Shown here piece by piece: positions 23,527 through 35,833 of a DNA stretch of 64,000 nt. Below the pieces are notes generated by a model. That model had not been told where the DNA came from, did no database searches, and saw only the letters and a list, made by a program, of their open reading frames with translations. The stretch lies in assembly GCA_963969495.1 (NCBI GenBank), contig OZ018331.1:148682321-148746320 (forward strand), in the 5' to 3' direction. A program made the translations under genes and the position numbers. The DNA is from Ceratothoa steindachneri. Its lineage: Eukaryota; Arthropoda; Malacostraca; Isopoda; Cymothoidae. Every line of letters starts with the position of its first letter. Position 1 is the first letter of the stretch.

Positions 23527-25610
23527 CTAGTGGTGTATTGCCACTAGCTCGGCCGTGAAGACAGACGCAGCGCCTGGTAGAGCCCGGCTGACTTCAAACA
23601 CCGGTGGATACAGCGTGGAAGCCGACCCCCTCATGGGACTTGGAGCCATCCGTATACACTGGCACGGTTCCAGCGTGACACGATGTGTGCTTAAAAAGGT
23701 CGAACGCAATTGTCCTGGCTCCGTACAAGCTTTGGGAGCAGAGGCGTGGCGACAAATAGCTAAATGTGGTACCCTCCAGGGTAGAATCCTCGGCAGAACC
23801 AGGGGTGCCACCGGCCCGAGAGCTATACCTAGCTTTCGAAAGAGTTTCCTGGCCCTAAACCCAAAGGGTATAGGGTATGACTGGCGTCTCTCGGCGGCAT
23901 AGGCACCGTCGAGATCAGCTGCAGATGCAGTGAGAGCTGTTGGCGACTGAGGGAGGCGCCGGGCTCGCGCGTACAGGCGAGTGATGCAGTGCACGCGGCG
24001 TAGAGCGAGTGACATTTCTCCAGCATCGACCAACAGGCTCTCAGTGCGCCATGCACCGGTCGCAAGGCGAAGGCTGGTATGGTGGATCAAGTCCACCTTC
24101 CGCAATAAACGCTCGGCTGTGGATGCATAAACTCGGATCCGTAGTCGGGCTTCGAACAGACAAAGGTTTCGATAAAAAAAGTAAGTCCAGCGACTCAAGC
24201 GCTGGACTCCACGGAAAGGAGAATATCCATGGAGCGGGTACAAGAGACCATAAGGCTCTTAGGTGAGGCGACAATCAAATACAAGACCAAGGAAACGGTG
24301 CCATTCAACCACTTCCAGGCACACCCCATTAAGAAATAAATCTGGGTCGGGGGGGAGCCGTGGATGGCGGCAGAAGTGCATGACCTTAGTTTTGGCCAAA
24401 GAAAACCGAAACCTGTGCGCTTTGGCATAGCGAAAGACGTGGTTCAATACCTGTTGGAGTCGACGCTCCAGAGTTGGCATCTGGGCCGCGCCAAAAGAGA
24501 TCGAAAGTCGTCCACGTAGAGCGTAGCGAGAACATCTTCCGGCAGCAGCGAGGTGATGCCGTTGATGCTCAGGGCAAAAGAGTGTAACACTGAGGACACT
24601 TTCCTGCGGGACACCCTCTTCCTGCTCCATTGGGCCAGAAAGGGCTACCCTCACCGGTACGCGGAATCAACGATCTCGCAAAAATTAAGATATAAACATT
24701 AGGAGGTGTCCCCTCCCCCATCGTGTGGAGAGTCTCCATGATACCGTATCGCCATGCGGTATCATAGGCCTTCTCCAGATCCAAAAACACCGTGGCGTAG
24801 TGCTGTCTACGAAGGAAGGCCTAGCAGACATCATTTTCCGGTCAGAGCAGAGCATCCGACGTGGAGTGGAACTTGCGGAAGCCACACTATGCACAAGACA
24901 GATAGCCTCCGCTGTCCAGGAAAAAGGCTAATCTAACATTTACCAATTTCTCCATCAACTTGCACACGCAAGAGGTTAGAGAGATCGGGGGAAAACCGGC
25001 CGGGGTAGAGTGATCTCTCCCCGGTTTGCTAAAGGCAAGCACAGTAGCGATTCGCCAGGAATCCGGGGGGAGACCCTCCACCCAGATCCTGTTGAACAAA
25101 TCTAAGAGAACGGCCATGCCTCGCTCACCCAGGTAACGAAGCATGGCGTACGGGACATCGTCCGGACCATGGGCGGTGTCCGCGCACGAAGCAAGAGCGG
25201 AGCCCAACTCACTCACTTACAGTAAACCTGTCATTGAAGGGTTCTCCGCCTCTGGAGGTAAAGTCCAGCTGGCGGCCTTCCGCGACATCACGACGTGCAT
25301 TGAATGCTGTTGGAGCAGCATCCCAGATAGAAAATGCGGAGAAAGCAGTCGCGAAGGATTCCACCACGGACGCGGGGTCCGAGATTGGGGTCTCATTCTC
25401 CGTGCGAACGGGAGGGGGGTCCTGCGAGAACTTGCCCCGAATCCTTTTGACTCGCTTCCACACCTCTGCTAAAGGGGTCTTCCCGTTAAGTGAAGACACG
25501 TATGCCTGCCAAGAAGAGCGGCGGGCGTGCTTCCAAATATACCGGAACCTAGCCCTAGCCCGACGAAATTCACCGACAGTGAAATCGTTCAGGCAGCGCT
25601 TATAGCGCAT
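23527..25610 (-). pseudogene. I-type element reverse transcriptase
   Basis: RT that copies element RNA at the nicked target. Right to left: linker (25610-25209) with ARFRYIWKHARRSSWQAYV; fingers (25216-24887) with AHGPDDVPYAMLRYL and FPPISLTSCVCKLMEKLV; palm start MFLDLEKAYDTAWRYGIMET (24790); QEEGVPQESVLSVTLF near 24615. The catalytic LYVDDF is present near 24510-24530 but in a different frame from its neighbours, so two frameshifts bracket it. Then MHFCRHPRLPPDPDLFLNGV and VEWHRFLGLVFDCRLT, and the long thumb/C-terminal frame 24243-23527, ending in ASVFTAELVAIHH, already the start of RNase H. Confidence 0.88.
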
Positions 25611-25670
25611 GTAGGCATAACGCTTCTGTTTGAGGGCCGTTTCACACTCGGCCGACCACCATGGGAGTGG

Positions 25671-26500
25671 TCAGCGTGCAAAACTGCCAGACGTTCTAGG
25701 AATAGTACTCAGGTCCGCATTGATGAGGTTGCCAGAGAAGGACTCAACGGCCTCGTCTACCGACCTAAACTCCTCAACTGAGATAGAGAATTCAGTCATT
25801 TCCTGAAATGCAGGCCACCGCGCCCGTGCTAAGCACCACCGAGGTGAGCTCTCAGGCGGCAGTTGCCCTGAAAAGGATATTTGAATGGGAAAGTGATCAC
25901 TACCATGGAGGTCATCGACCACCCCCCAATCAAAATCAGGCTGTGCATCCGAAGAGCACAAAGATAGGTCAAGGCAAGAAAATGAAGCGGTTCTCGGACA
26001 GTGATGCGTAAACTCATCCACGTTTAGGACACCTATCTCAAGCTCTTCGATCAGATCAGCAAGGACTTGTCCCCTGGGATTTATGGAGTAATCTCCCGAG
26101 AGAGGATGCCTGCCATTCAGATCTCCAAGTAAGAGAAAGGGCCTCGGCAACCGTGCGACGGCGTGGCGGAAGTTCCCCGTGTCGAAGTAGCTGACGGTGA
26201 AATGTACGCAGAAATGATAGTATACCTCCTATCCAGGTGCAGCTGCACAGTCACTTCCTGAAAGGAGGTATCTAAAGAGAAAGGAAGGACGGAGACATCA
26301 TGCCGGGTGTAAACCGCGCATCCCCCAGCCCGGCCACCCCGTGATGGTGGGGTCGCTTGACCCTTATACCCCGGGAAAACGGTCAGGGGGCACGCGCCTA
26401 GCATGGTCTCCTGCAGAATAATAGTTAACGGGAAACGGGACGAGACGAGCCTCCGCAGCTCCTCCCAGTTGGCTCGATGTCCAGGGCAATTCCATTAAAG
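25671..26500 (-). pseudogene. I-type element AP endonuclease domain
   Basis: Apurinic-like endonuclease that nicks target DNA to prime reverse transcription. Blocks in order from 26500 leftwards: LQWNCPGHRANWEELRRLV (the QWNC start), LTIILQETML, GGCAVYTRHDVSVLPFS, TIISAYISPS, FLLLGDLNGRHPLSGD (the GDLNxxH motif) and LHGSDHFPIQISF (the SDHxPI motif). All the expected catalytic blocks are visible, in two frames with a shift near 26130. It follows ORF1 closely and precedes RT in the same ORF2. Confidence 0.88.
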
Positions 26501-26517
26501 GAATATGCCTTCCAGGC

Positions 26518-28951
26518 CTAGCTCAGAGGAGACGCATGGGCCCTCCTAGAACAGAAGACCCTCACGGGAATGGTCGTGCGCTTCCCAGAGGCAGAACCCC
26601 GGGCGCTGTTGGCCAAACAAAGGGCTGAAGGCGCTGTCCCCTTCGAGGACTTATTAGGGCAGGTTGGGCTCACCATCCGAGTCTTTTCCTCCCTCCGCCT
26701 CGAAACCTTAGGCGGGCATTGCAGCTTCGGAGGCGGGGGGCACTCTTTTCGAGGAACCACCGTCTCCGAGCCACTCGCTCCACCACTAGGCGAGGGCGAA
26801 GGAGCCGAAGCTCCTTTGTTGCTGTCCTCCTTTCGAGGGACAGCTTTAGGAACTCCGGAAGATGGCCTGGCGACCAACTTCAGGGGTGTTGCCTCCTGTG
26901 AGTCTAACGACTCAGTGGAGGCGCGTGGCCGTTTCGCCTTAGAGGAAACGGTCACGCTGGGGGAAGAGGGGGAAGCCCTGGTTTTAGCCGGGGCTGGGTA
27001 TGAACCCTTTTTGCCACCAGCTTTACCAGGGGAGCGCCCGGGTTGAGTAGAGCCCGCAGAAGGGCTCCGAATGGGCGTGGAAACAACCATGCTCGTTGGC
27101 CTGGATGCGCCAGGAGCAGAGGGTGCCTTTCTAACTATTGAGGCATATGACGTCCCAGGCAGAGCCGGGTGCCACAGGACCAAGACCTTAGCCTCGCGGA
27201 ATGAGAGTCAATCCTGGGCCTGAACGGCCAGGATTTCTTTCTCAAGGAGATATACACTACATTGCTTCGAAGAAGCCGGGTGCGGCTCTCCGCAATTGAC
27301 ACACTTGGCCACACACGATTTAGACTTATCGTGTGCGAGCTTGGAGCAATTTACACAGACTTCGGGTGACCCCGACTTCGCACGTCTACAAGAACGATTT
27401 GTATGGCCGAAACGGTGACAGTAATAGCAACCTGCGTCAGTGGCACGAATGCTTTCACGCGGTAGCGGTACTAACCAGCACGCACCGACTCAGGGAGCTT
27501 GTCACAGTCGAACGTGACGAAGAGTGTAGGGGTGGCTCTCGAGGCCCCTCCCTGTTTTCGTATCACACGTTCGACCTTGACCGCCCCATGGTCGGCCAAC
27601 TCTAGGATGATGTCCTCAATGGAGTAGTCAACGAGTTCCCTCGCATAAACTACTCTCACAAAGTTCATGGTAGAGTGCGGCGTCACACTCACCGGGGCGC
27701 CATGAAGTGTCCGAAGAGCACTTATCTTGGCCGCCTCGGCGGGATTCGCCGCATTCGTCAGAAGGCTCCCGTACGAGAAGCGGGTCACCTTCGGCCCTCT
27801 ACCAATTGCACTAGCTAATCCTCTCCTCTGGTGGATCATGTTGCCCTTCACCAACATGGTGTCATCGGTGGAGCGAATAACAAGGAAGCGTTTGAAGCCA
27901 GTGGGCTCGAAAACGCCAGGTAACCTCTGAACCAGGGGCCCCGACGTTATCGAGGCTCCGCCCTGTGCACTTTTGGTCTTAGTCGGGGGCTCCGGACCCG
28001 GTGGGGCAGAGGGGCCGGATGTGCCGATCTTGGCTTGGTCGCCTACCAAAGTGGCAGCAGACCCATCCGTTCCCGCAGCCCCCACGGATGGAAAGGAGCC
28101 CCGAGTCTTTTTAGTCTTTTTCTTCTTCTTTTTAGGAGAGGAGGGCGGGGAATGAACCCGCTTCTCCCCTCCGCCGGCAGAAGCCCCTAGGCCAGATATA
28201 CCGGCCTCAGCCAGGTCCTTCTCCGAAATGGAGAAGGTCCTGGTGGTCGCAGGGGCACTGATTGAAGGAGATCCCTCCCCTCCTTGTACTGCCTCAGAGA
28301 CCCCAGCCGTTTGAGGAGGACCTTGCATAGGGGCGGATTCGGTTTCGGTGCTTGGCGCCGAGCCCGGATCCCCCATCATGGAAGGCCCTACTGTCTGAGG
28401 CTGGGTTTCCTCAAGGACCATGTCTATCACAGGAGGGGCCTCCAATTGGCCATCCCCTCCCAGGACATCGCAGGTCCCCTTGGCATCGTCACCAGTCTTG
28501 TGTGGTGAGGCACAGTCCTTGACCCCGGCAAGGTTTAATATTCTTGCCAGCAGGTCTTTTGAGGGAGGCGACCGAAGGGGCCTGGCTTTCCTCTTCCCCT
28601 TAAGGGGGTTGCCCTACCTAGCCGCTTCGATATGGAGCGGTTGGCTATGGGCTGCCTGCTGGCTTTCTTGGCAGTCTTCTTGGAAAGAAAAGGAGGGACT
28701 GCCGCTGGAAGCAGGGAGGTGCCCGGAAGCACCTCCAGAGAAGGGGGTGAGAGGGAGTCCCCTACACCCGTAGTTGTAGGAGAGGAGTAAGCCTCCTCTC
28801 CGGTTAGAGAAATATGGAGGGTCCCCTGCGCAAGCACAGGACGGGGGGGAACCTCCATTTTTTTCGTGGAGCTGCCCGAGGGCGGCTCCGTCGATGGACC
28901 AGGGGAAGTTGAGGGTTGGGTTTTTTTTTTTGCTTGTTCATACATGGGCAT
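26518..28951 (-). pseudogene. I-type element ORF1 (RNA-binding, three zinc knuckles)
   Basis: Gag-like nucleic-acid-binding protein of the element. Read right to left: a low-complexity Pro/Ser/Gly N-terminus (28951-28535 and 28445 onward) with a basic run KKKKKKTKKT; an RRM-like stretch near 27500-27750 (VYARELVDYSIEDIILELAD, RATPTLFVTFDCDKLPESV); three knuckles at about 27280-27440 (CYYCHRFGHTNRSC, CVNCSKLAHDKSKSC, CVNCGEPHPASSKQC); then a Ser/Pro/Lys-rich tail opening with GTSYASIVRKAPSAPG (27183-26518). Knuckle spacing departs slightly from CX2CX4HX4C in the second and third. Three frame changes break the frame. A Cys-containing stretch at 29000-29110 may be an N-terminal extension. Confidence 0.85.
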
Positions 28952-29510
28952 GGTGACCCTATTTTTTCATGGGAAGCAATAGCTCATCACCTCTCGCACT
29001 TGCCCGCACTGCAAGAGGTGCTTACAGGCCTTGCAGAGCCACGTGCCGCCATTCAGGACCACCCCCTCCCGCCTGGTGGCCTGGCAGTTTATCGGAATGG
29101 CGGCTTCACCTTTAACGCGGCGAAAAATTGATAGAGTGTGAAGAGCAAAGGAAAAGGGAAGTGAGGAAGGTATGGGTCGGGATGAAGCAGGTTGTTAAAA
29201 AAAGCCCATCCCGAACTTGAGCTCAGGGGTTAGGGAACGTTGTCCCCTCCCACCTCAGCCCCGATCCGGGACGGTTGGCTGAGAAGAAGGTCAGCATCTA
29301 CCCTGTGGAATTAGAGGCTGACCAGAGAAAGTTGTGGGAGAGGTTGTATGAAAAGCGACGAAGTAGGGGAGAAATCGGGCTATCTGAAGGAAGGAAGAGA
29401 GGCTAAGCTGGGGCCGGACGGAGCACTGGATCCCGTCAGCACGGCGGCCAGGATGTCAAATCGCCGCGCCCCTTACGGGGCCAACCAGGGTAAAGATAGG
29501 GAAGGAGGTA

Positions 29511-29865
29511 TGAGTATAACCTCCAGATGCAAAATGCACATTGAAGTACATAGAAGAAAGGAAAGGTAACGAGCATAAATTCGAAAAATAATATGAGTGG
29601 TTGATGATATCCCATCCCTCGTCACATACTGGATATTCTCCCTGTAGTTGAGCTTTAGGAACTGATTCAGGATTGTGAAAGTGTAAGTGATGATGGATAG
29701 GAGGTGAAATACGCTCATTGGCAATCGGAGCTGAAGAATTTCTTGTGTGAGGAGAACACAGCTCAGCAGAAGAGCAGAAATACCCACAGAAGGTTAGGCT
29801 TCCTCCTAATTGGATGATGATTAGGGAGACTGATTAAATTCGTGTTTCGATCTTGAGATCATATG
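29511..29865 (+). pseudogene. Possible 3' remnant of Gypsy1 pol
   Basis: Short stretch between the 5' end of the I-type element and the right LTR of Gypsy1. One frame (about 29755-29830) reads EQKYPQKVRLPPNWMMIRET, resembling the basic/Pro-rich end common to gypsy pol proteins. No integrase core is present, so most of RT, RNase H and integrase have been lost. A weak call based on position and composition. Confidence 0.35.
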
Positions 29866-30962
29866 GTAGTTTCTAGAATTTTCGGTAGCTATTTTATTTT
29901 ATCGAAAGTAGCAGGTATGGGAGCGCATTCGTTGTTGTATTCGAGAGGCGAGGTTGGTTAGTAAGCGCGCTCTTGGTAAGTTGTGTTGTGTTTGCCTCTA
30001 TAGTATATGGTTATCTATGTGATTTATCTTGTTAATAAATCAGCCTAAATAGCGTTTCGAAAAGCATAAATTTGTTTGATCGAAGTTGTCTGCCGTTAGT
30101 TTTAGTCCTAAGGCGACGGCGAAATAAATTTTGGAATAATGACTTGGGCTTTAAGAAAGACAATTACACAAATATAAATATATTCATAAAATCAAACGAA
30201 TGTACAATGAGATAAGTAGGTTAGGTATACAATGTAAGATATTTTACCATATGATTTATAGCAACAAGATGCGAAGAGAATTCAAATATGTGAAATTAAT
30301 ATGGTGTAATAATATGGTGAAGAATAGTGAAATAATAATAATATAGTAATTAATAGTGTGAATAATAGAGTGATATAGTAACTATGATGGACTGTGAATT
30401 AGGGGCTGCAATGAGAAGTAAATATAATTAGGATCTACTCTCGTATGGTCGTTTGCAAAGAATGTGAAAGTGGAATTAACTAAGTATGACTTGTTTGGAG
30501 GTAAATGAATAATTGTAGAAGGAATGATTGCCGACCTTTATACGAAGAAAGCTGCGAGTCGAGTGAGAAATAATATTGTTCCAGAAGGTCGAGCTGAAAG
30601 GGTGTGTTTGTTTGTTTGTGTGTGAAATTTTAAGAGATGATGTTTGGAACAGTATTCGTTAAATGAATTAATTAATTATTAAGTTTTACATAAAATGATA
30701 TAATTTACACAAGTTGAAGTAAAATAATTGAATGAATTTTATACATAATAAATGATCATATATATATATATATATATATTTATTTATTTATTTTTAAGTT
30801 TCTCAGGAGGTTTTTATTATAGGAATGTCCAGAGGCATTGCTATACCTCATTAACTGGTTGTGCAGTCAGTCGTGGACTTGCGTATTCTCGACTAGTTAT
30901 ATAATTGCTCATCTGTTGACTATTTTGGTCGATCTCCCATCAGTATAAGGTAAGAGATTATA
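29866..30962 (+). repeat. Gypsy1 right LTR, split by an ~840-bp insertion
   Basis: The LTR matching 20621-20882 starts ATGGTAGTTTCTAGAATTTT and runs to about 30004 (TTGTGTTTGCCTCT). It resumes at about 30847 with ACCTCATTAACTGGTTGTGC and ends near 30962. The inserted 30004-30846 is AT-rich, non-coding, contains (TA)n/(TTTA)n near 30765-30795, and has a CTATAG/CTATA pair at its edges, so it may be a small non-autonomous element. The two LTRs differ at many positions, so Gypsy1 is old. Confidence 0.75.
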
Positions 30963-31911
30963 GTGATGAGCACAATGCTTAAACGGCCTGGCCAGAGTCT
31001 CGTTAAGCTGTAGGATCTTATTAACGACCGACAAAACTTTCGGCTGAGATTGAAAATTCATGATTTTGTCTGGATGCACCAATCGATCCATCTCATAGCC
31101 AGAAACCCCTCGAGCAAGCCCAACAGTTGGTGTTTCCTCATTGCAAAAGAGTGGCTCTTTCGGGCAAGTTCAACTTAAGCGCGTAAGGAGATGCAACCGT
31201 TTCGGGTTATCAATAGATCGGGCTCGGAAAGATTACGCGAACGCGATTCAACGAAGTTTACTATTTTCATAATCGCACTCAAGGTCTTAGATTTCATAGT
31301 ATCAGAAGTTTATTTGACCATATGCGAGGACAGTGCGCCAAACCCCTTATGTTCAATGGAAGTCGATAGGCCAGGCTCTAGGTAGCCAATTACAGTCGCG
31401 TCAGGAGGGCATGGTTCTGCGTCCACACGTGAAGAAACAAAGTGAGTGAATAAATCAAAAGGTGCTTGACAATCGAAACTGTCTGCGGCCAATTGACCTC
31501 GGAAGATTTAAGATGCCGTATAATTAAATCTTTAAACTGGGTAGTAGCTGCCCGGATTCTATTGCCGACTGCTGAATGCAATTGTTCAAACAGTTCTTCT
31601 GCAGCAGCATCGACCGTTCGGGGAAAAGCAGGGAGTAACTATGGTACCTCTTTGAAGGAGGATATAGAGTCATCTCTTTATGGGAGGCCTCAGGTTAGCA
31701 CTTTATAGGGGGCTCACGGTCACCCAATTTATGGCAGGAGGTAACCCGGTTTATGGGCGGAGATGAGGAACCACATGAGCCGAAGGACGTCACCAGTTTG
31801 AAATGTTAAAAATGACGCGGATATTTTGGAAAGGTCCCTCGAGTGAGGTGAAGGGTTGCGTTAATCTCTGATCTGACTCCGAAAGATACTCAAATAATAT
31901 TACGGCTTGGC
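30963..31911. other. Unassigned sequence with weak minus-strand frames
   Basis: Minus-strand frames (31091-30909 with RLVHPDKIMNFQSQPKVLSV, 31492-31310 with DATVIGYLEPGLSTSIEHKG, 31581-31390) are short and overlap. They could be an eroded gag, but I recognise no motif. A plus-strand Tyr/Gly-rich stretch near 31640-31770 is repetitive. Confidence 0.35.
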
Positions 31912-32267
31912 TGGGCTTATCGAAGGCTCGTGATCAAGAAAGGACAGAGGAATCACGTAAAAAAAGAAGTTTAATTCCAACGAACAAAAACAAGCAAGAC
32001 AAAAGTGAGGCTCGCATTTACACGATCACGGAAGCGTGCTACGCGAACAAGACTTAGGCTGTTATAACGATGAGGGGAGGGGGGGGGGCTTCACTACGCT
32101 AAACGAACCGTAATTATTTCTTTACATTTGATCGTCTATCTGACTTAACTGCCTACCCGAGTAAATGAATCTCCTGTCGAATTCTCTATTTTCTATCTAT
32201 AAATGGTATAGGAGGCGTGGTCTCTTTTCGTCACCAGGACCACGTTTTTAGCTTAGCCCACTGGGCA
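31912..32267. repeat. LTR-like repeat, copy 1
   Basis: 356 bp, starting TGGGCTTA and ending CACTGGGCA (TG...CA ends). It matches 41906-42277 along its length: TTCCAACGAACAAAAACAA, GCTAAACGAACCGTAATTA, CATTTGATCGTCTATCTGAC and ATAAATGGTATAGGAGGCGT are shared with few changes. A G-run near 32070-32088 is specific to this copy. On the minus strand CCTATACCATTTATAGA could be a promoter-like TATA region, so the parent element may read leftwards. Confidence 0.7.
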
Positions 32268-32289
32268 GGACTTTGCTTAGCCCATTGTG

Positions 32290-34680
32290 TCGAAGGTCAC
32301 CGGGTCATATCGCTTACACTCACACTTTGTTGATATAAATTTTATCATAGCTGAGCCGCCGCAAGCTGTCTCGGCGAAGAAGTCAGATTCTGAAGGACAA
32401 AGACTATTAAACTCGTTAGATGACAACCTCCTAACCCAATGGGTCACAGAGCCAACTCGAGGAGATAATATATTAGACTTGATATTAACTTCAGATGACG
32501 AACTAATCTCAAACGTAAGCGTAGGCGATCAAATTAGCAACAGCGACCACAACCTAATAGAATTTGAAGTGAATATTCCCCACAATAAAGTGAGAGACTT
32601 GTTACAAATTTAGACTTCCGAAAAGCAAACTTCACAGAATTAATAAAAAGTCTAAAAAATCACAAAATAACTGGTAAAGACATAAATGAAGCCTGGAATA
32701 GTTTTAAAAACTATCTCTTGATGAAGCAATCATAATTTATTCCTCTCGTTGTCAGAGTTAGCGGAAAAAATAAAAATCCTAAATGGTTAACAAAAGAAAT
32801 CAAAAGGAATATTAAAAAAAGAAATGAGCCTTATAAGATTGCCAAATCAAACAACTTGGAATCAAATAGAATCAAATATATAGAACTTAGAAGAAAAGTA
32901 AAAGCCTAAATTAATAGAGCAAAACGTAATGAGGAGATGAGGGTGGCTCTTAACTGTAAAAATAATCCCAAAGAATTCTTTGCCTTAGTTAATAGTAGAA
33001 AACCAATAAAAAATAGTATTGGACTGATCAATGATCTACAAAATAATCTACAATTCACAGATAAAGATATAGCGAAGGCACTAAATGAATATTTCGCAAC
33101 AGTTTACACCAACGACGCCTCAAATCTAAATATTATGCCGAATATCAAGTACACAGGCAATAAACCACTAAAAATCTTTAAATGCACGACCAATGATGTA
33201 CTAAAACGAATTGAAAAAATGAATAAATTCAAATCCCCAGGACCCGATAAGATAATGCCAAAAGTGATTAAAGAAGTAAAAGAAGCAGTTGTGGAACAAA
33301 TAACGTATATTTTTAACTTATCACTTGAAAGCAGTATAGTCCCCCAAGATTGGAAAGTAGCTAACGTGACGCCGATATTTAAACAAGGACGAAAGGATCT
33401 GGCTTGCAATTATCGTCCTATAAGTCTGAAATCAATAATTGGTAAGATGCTTGAAAGTATAATAGCAGAAAAAATAGCAAGCCATCTAGAAACAAACAAG
33501 TTATTAAAAAATACACAACATGGATTTAGGAAAAATAGATCGTGTCTTACAAATTTATTAGAATTTTTCCATTATGTCAACACAGTTCACGACAGGGAGG
33601 TCTGTTGACATTCTGTATTTGGATTTTCAGAAGGCTTTCGACAAGGTGCAACACAAGAGACTAATGGTCAAAATTAGAGCTCTAGGAATAGAAGGTAACC
33701 TAGCAAAGTGGATTGAGAATTGGCTTAGTGATCGTAGGCAGAGAGTTGTGATAAACGGAGAAGAGTCGAAATAGATAACTGTCAGTAGTGGTGTTCCTCA
33801 AGGCTGTCTTCGGACCATTGCTCTTTATTATATATGTGAACGACATAGACGTGGAATTGATTTCAAAAATCTCGAAATTCGCTGACGATTGCAAATTAGC
33901 TAAAAATATAATTACTGAGCAAGATATAACAGACTTTCAAAAAGACATTGACCTTATAGCCGATTGGTCTGAAAAATGGAAACTTCCACTGAACATAGAA
34001 AAATGCAAAGTAATGCATGTTGGTGTCAAAAATACAAAAGCTGAATATAAACTCGTTAACAAAACAATAGTCGAAACAGAAAACCAAAGGACCTAGGGAT
34101 TTGTGTATCAAATAACCTCAAGTTCACTCAGCACTATGTTGAAGTAGAAAAGAAAGCACTAAAGATACTGAGATATATCAAGCGACAGATCAGTTATAAA
34201 AGCGAAATGGTGCTAATAAACCTGTATAATGCCCTAGTAAGACCACAACTGGAATATTGTGCACAAGTATGGTCGCCCTCCTACATAAAAGATATTGAAA
34301 GATTAGAAAAAGTACAACCTAAAGCTACAAAAATGATACCTTCATTAAGAAAATACAATTATGAAACTCGATTGGAAAAATTAAACCTCTTCAAATTAGA
34401 AACAAGACGCATACGAGGTCAACTAATTGAAGTCTATAAAATCTTGAATGGAATAGAAAATGTGGACTATTCCATCTGGTTTAAGTACAATAAAAACATT
34501 ACTCGTAATAACAGCAAACAACTCGTTCCGAAAAAATACAAACTCGATGTATGTGGAAACTAGTTCTCATGTAAAATTGTTAATGTATGGAATTCGTTAT
34601 CAGAAGAGTTTGTGTCAAGTCTCACCGTTAACACATTTAAGAATAGATTGGACATATATTTGAGGAATATTAGGTGTTAA
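32290..34680 (+). pseudogene. CR1-group element, subfamily beta, 5'-truncated
   Basis: Non-LTR element beginning inside the endonuclease C-terminus (LLTQWVTEPTRGDNILDLIL, SDHNLIEFEV), then the linker with NPKEFFALVNSRKPIKNSIG. RT: 32937-33608 with KFKSPGPDKIMPKVIKEV, SSIVPQDWKVANVTPIFKQG and NYRPISLKS; 33574-33774 with LYLDFQKAFDKVQHKRLMVK; 33788-34096 with PLLFIIYVNDIDVEL and an intact FADD (SKFADDCKLAK). The C-terminus, 34207-34563, has LVRPQLEYCAQVWSPSYIKD and LNLFKLETRRIRGQLIEVYK. Three frameshifts and a stop inside the GVPQG block. It starts directly beside LTR-like copy 1. Confidence 0.9.
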
Positions 34681-35249
34681 CAATATTAAGTACTAACTAT
34701 AAAAGTAATCGTAAAATTAGTAAAGTGTAGGTATTCACCTTCTCTATAAAAATTTCTGACTGTAAGCTTTTATTCTACACATCAGGTATCTTTTCCATTT
34801 TCGAAACCCGAGAAATTCGGGTAAGAGAGAGCCTTCAACTTTAATATACTGTATCTAAAACTACTAGATAGGGTCTTCAAAAAAAGTACCTCCTCGGTAT
34901 GGACAATATTGTCTTTTGAGGTACTACCAATCATTGTAAACACACACACTCACTCTCTCTCACAGAAAATAGAGGGAGAGGGGTGACGCCCCCTTGTCGC
35001 GGAAAGAGCTTGTGCGTACCCTTGACTTTTCGAGCTATGTCAGCTGGGGTACCTCTCTTCTGGGTGCCCCTGGTAGGGCTTTCCTTGTCGATTTGGTCGG
35101 AAACGAGGTTCCAGACTAAGTGCGTCATTTTTTTCATTCTTTTTTCACTTTTATCCTATCTCTTCCACTTACTATACAAAAAAAAAACCCCTACTAATAT
35201 CATGCCACTCTTACCCTTCTTTCCATCTTTCTACATATAAGGACCTGGC
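34681..35249. other. 3' UTR of CR1-beta and unassigned sequence
   Basis: 34681-34900 is probably the CR1-beta 3' UTR, containing a CGAAACCCGAGAAATTCGGG stem-like motif. 34931-35137 has a minus-strand open frame (LVWNLVSDQIDKESPTRGTQ) without a known domain. Confidence 0.4.
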
Positions 35250-35833
35250 AGCTACCTCATGCGTAAGAAGAGAGGCTTTGGAACCTCTATAAACAACGCC
35301 AATCGACGCTCACTGGTGCGAGACTAGAACTAGAGGTGTCCTAGGCGTTGGGGCACGGTGAATGGGATGAGGGTAGTGCCCCGTTAACCCCTTCCCTGGC
35401 GCGTAATTATTGACCATTCCCAGTGACCGTTGACGGGTGCCTCTGGTAGTATCGGTCCGAGGTGACGGCCTTTTGTTCCCAAGTTGGTTGCCAGGCCAAT
35501 AAAAAGCCTTGGGTCGAGTCTTTTGGTGTGGCTGGATATTTATTGAAAGCTACTCCGAGATCCTGGCCGTCGTGAAGGGAACTAGTAGGAGTCTAGTACG
35601 GGGCGTGCTCCACCTGGTGAGAAATCAATGACCCCTTCGGAGACTGTCAGTGCTGCTTGGTTGGGAGCCACGGCACGCCGAGGTTTGACGACTTGGTCGA
35701 ACGAACAGCAGCACATGGAGCGTGCCTTCTGAGAGATCCGAAACCTCTCCGATGGATAGGCGAGAGCCACTCACCAACCCCCTTTTTTTACTATTGATTG
35801 GTCGCAAAGTTTTGAGAGAGAGAAAGTGTTCAA

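Larger units (their letters stand above)
22631..29510 (-). mobile_element. I/R1-type non-LTR element, copy 1, near full length
   Basis: About 6.9 kb on the minus strand, carrying ORF1 with CCHC knuckles, then endonuclease, RT and RNase H. The left edge is a T-run (22630-22641), the complement of the poly-A tail, followed by the 3' UTR (GAGCTCATCTGGCGACTG, CTAGGCTACTTTAAAAT) also found in copy 2 at 54009. The right edge is estimated at 29510, where GC-rich 5' leader sequence gives way to AT-rich DNA; I found no target duplication. GC is much higher than in its surroundings. It sits in the RT of Gypsy1, so it is younger. RNase H after RT is known in the I, R1, LOA, Ingi and related groups; I cannot decide among them. 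Confidence 0.88.

Noticed and set aside
23555..23902. Plus-strand frames opposite the I-type element (also 25143-25605, 26570-27046, 28420-28773)
   Set aside because: Shadow frames of the GC-rich minus-strand RT, endonuclease and ORF1; the minus strand carries all recognised motifs.
34931..35240. Short frames on both strands between two CR1 subfamilies
   Set aside because: No domain recognised; could be UTR sequence of either element.
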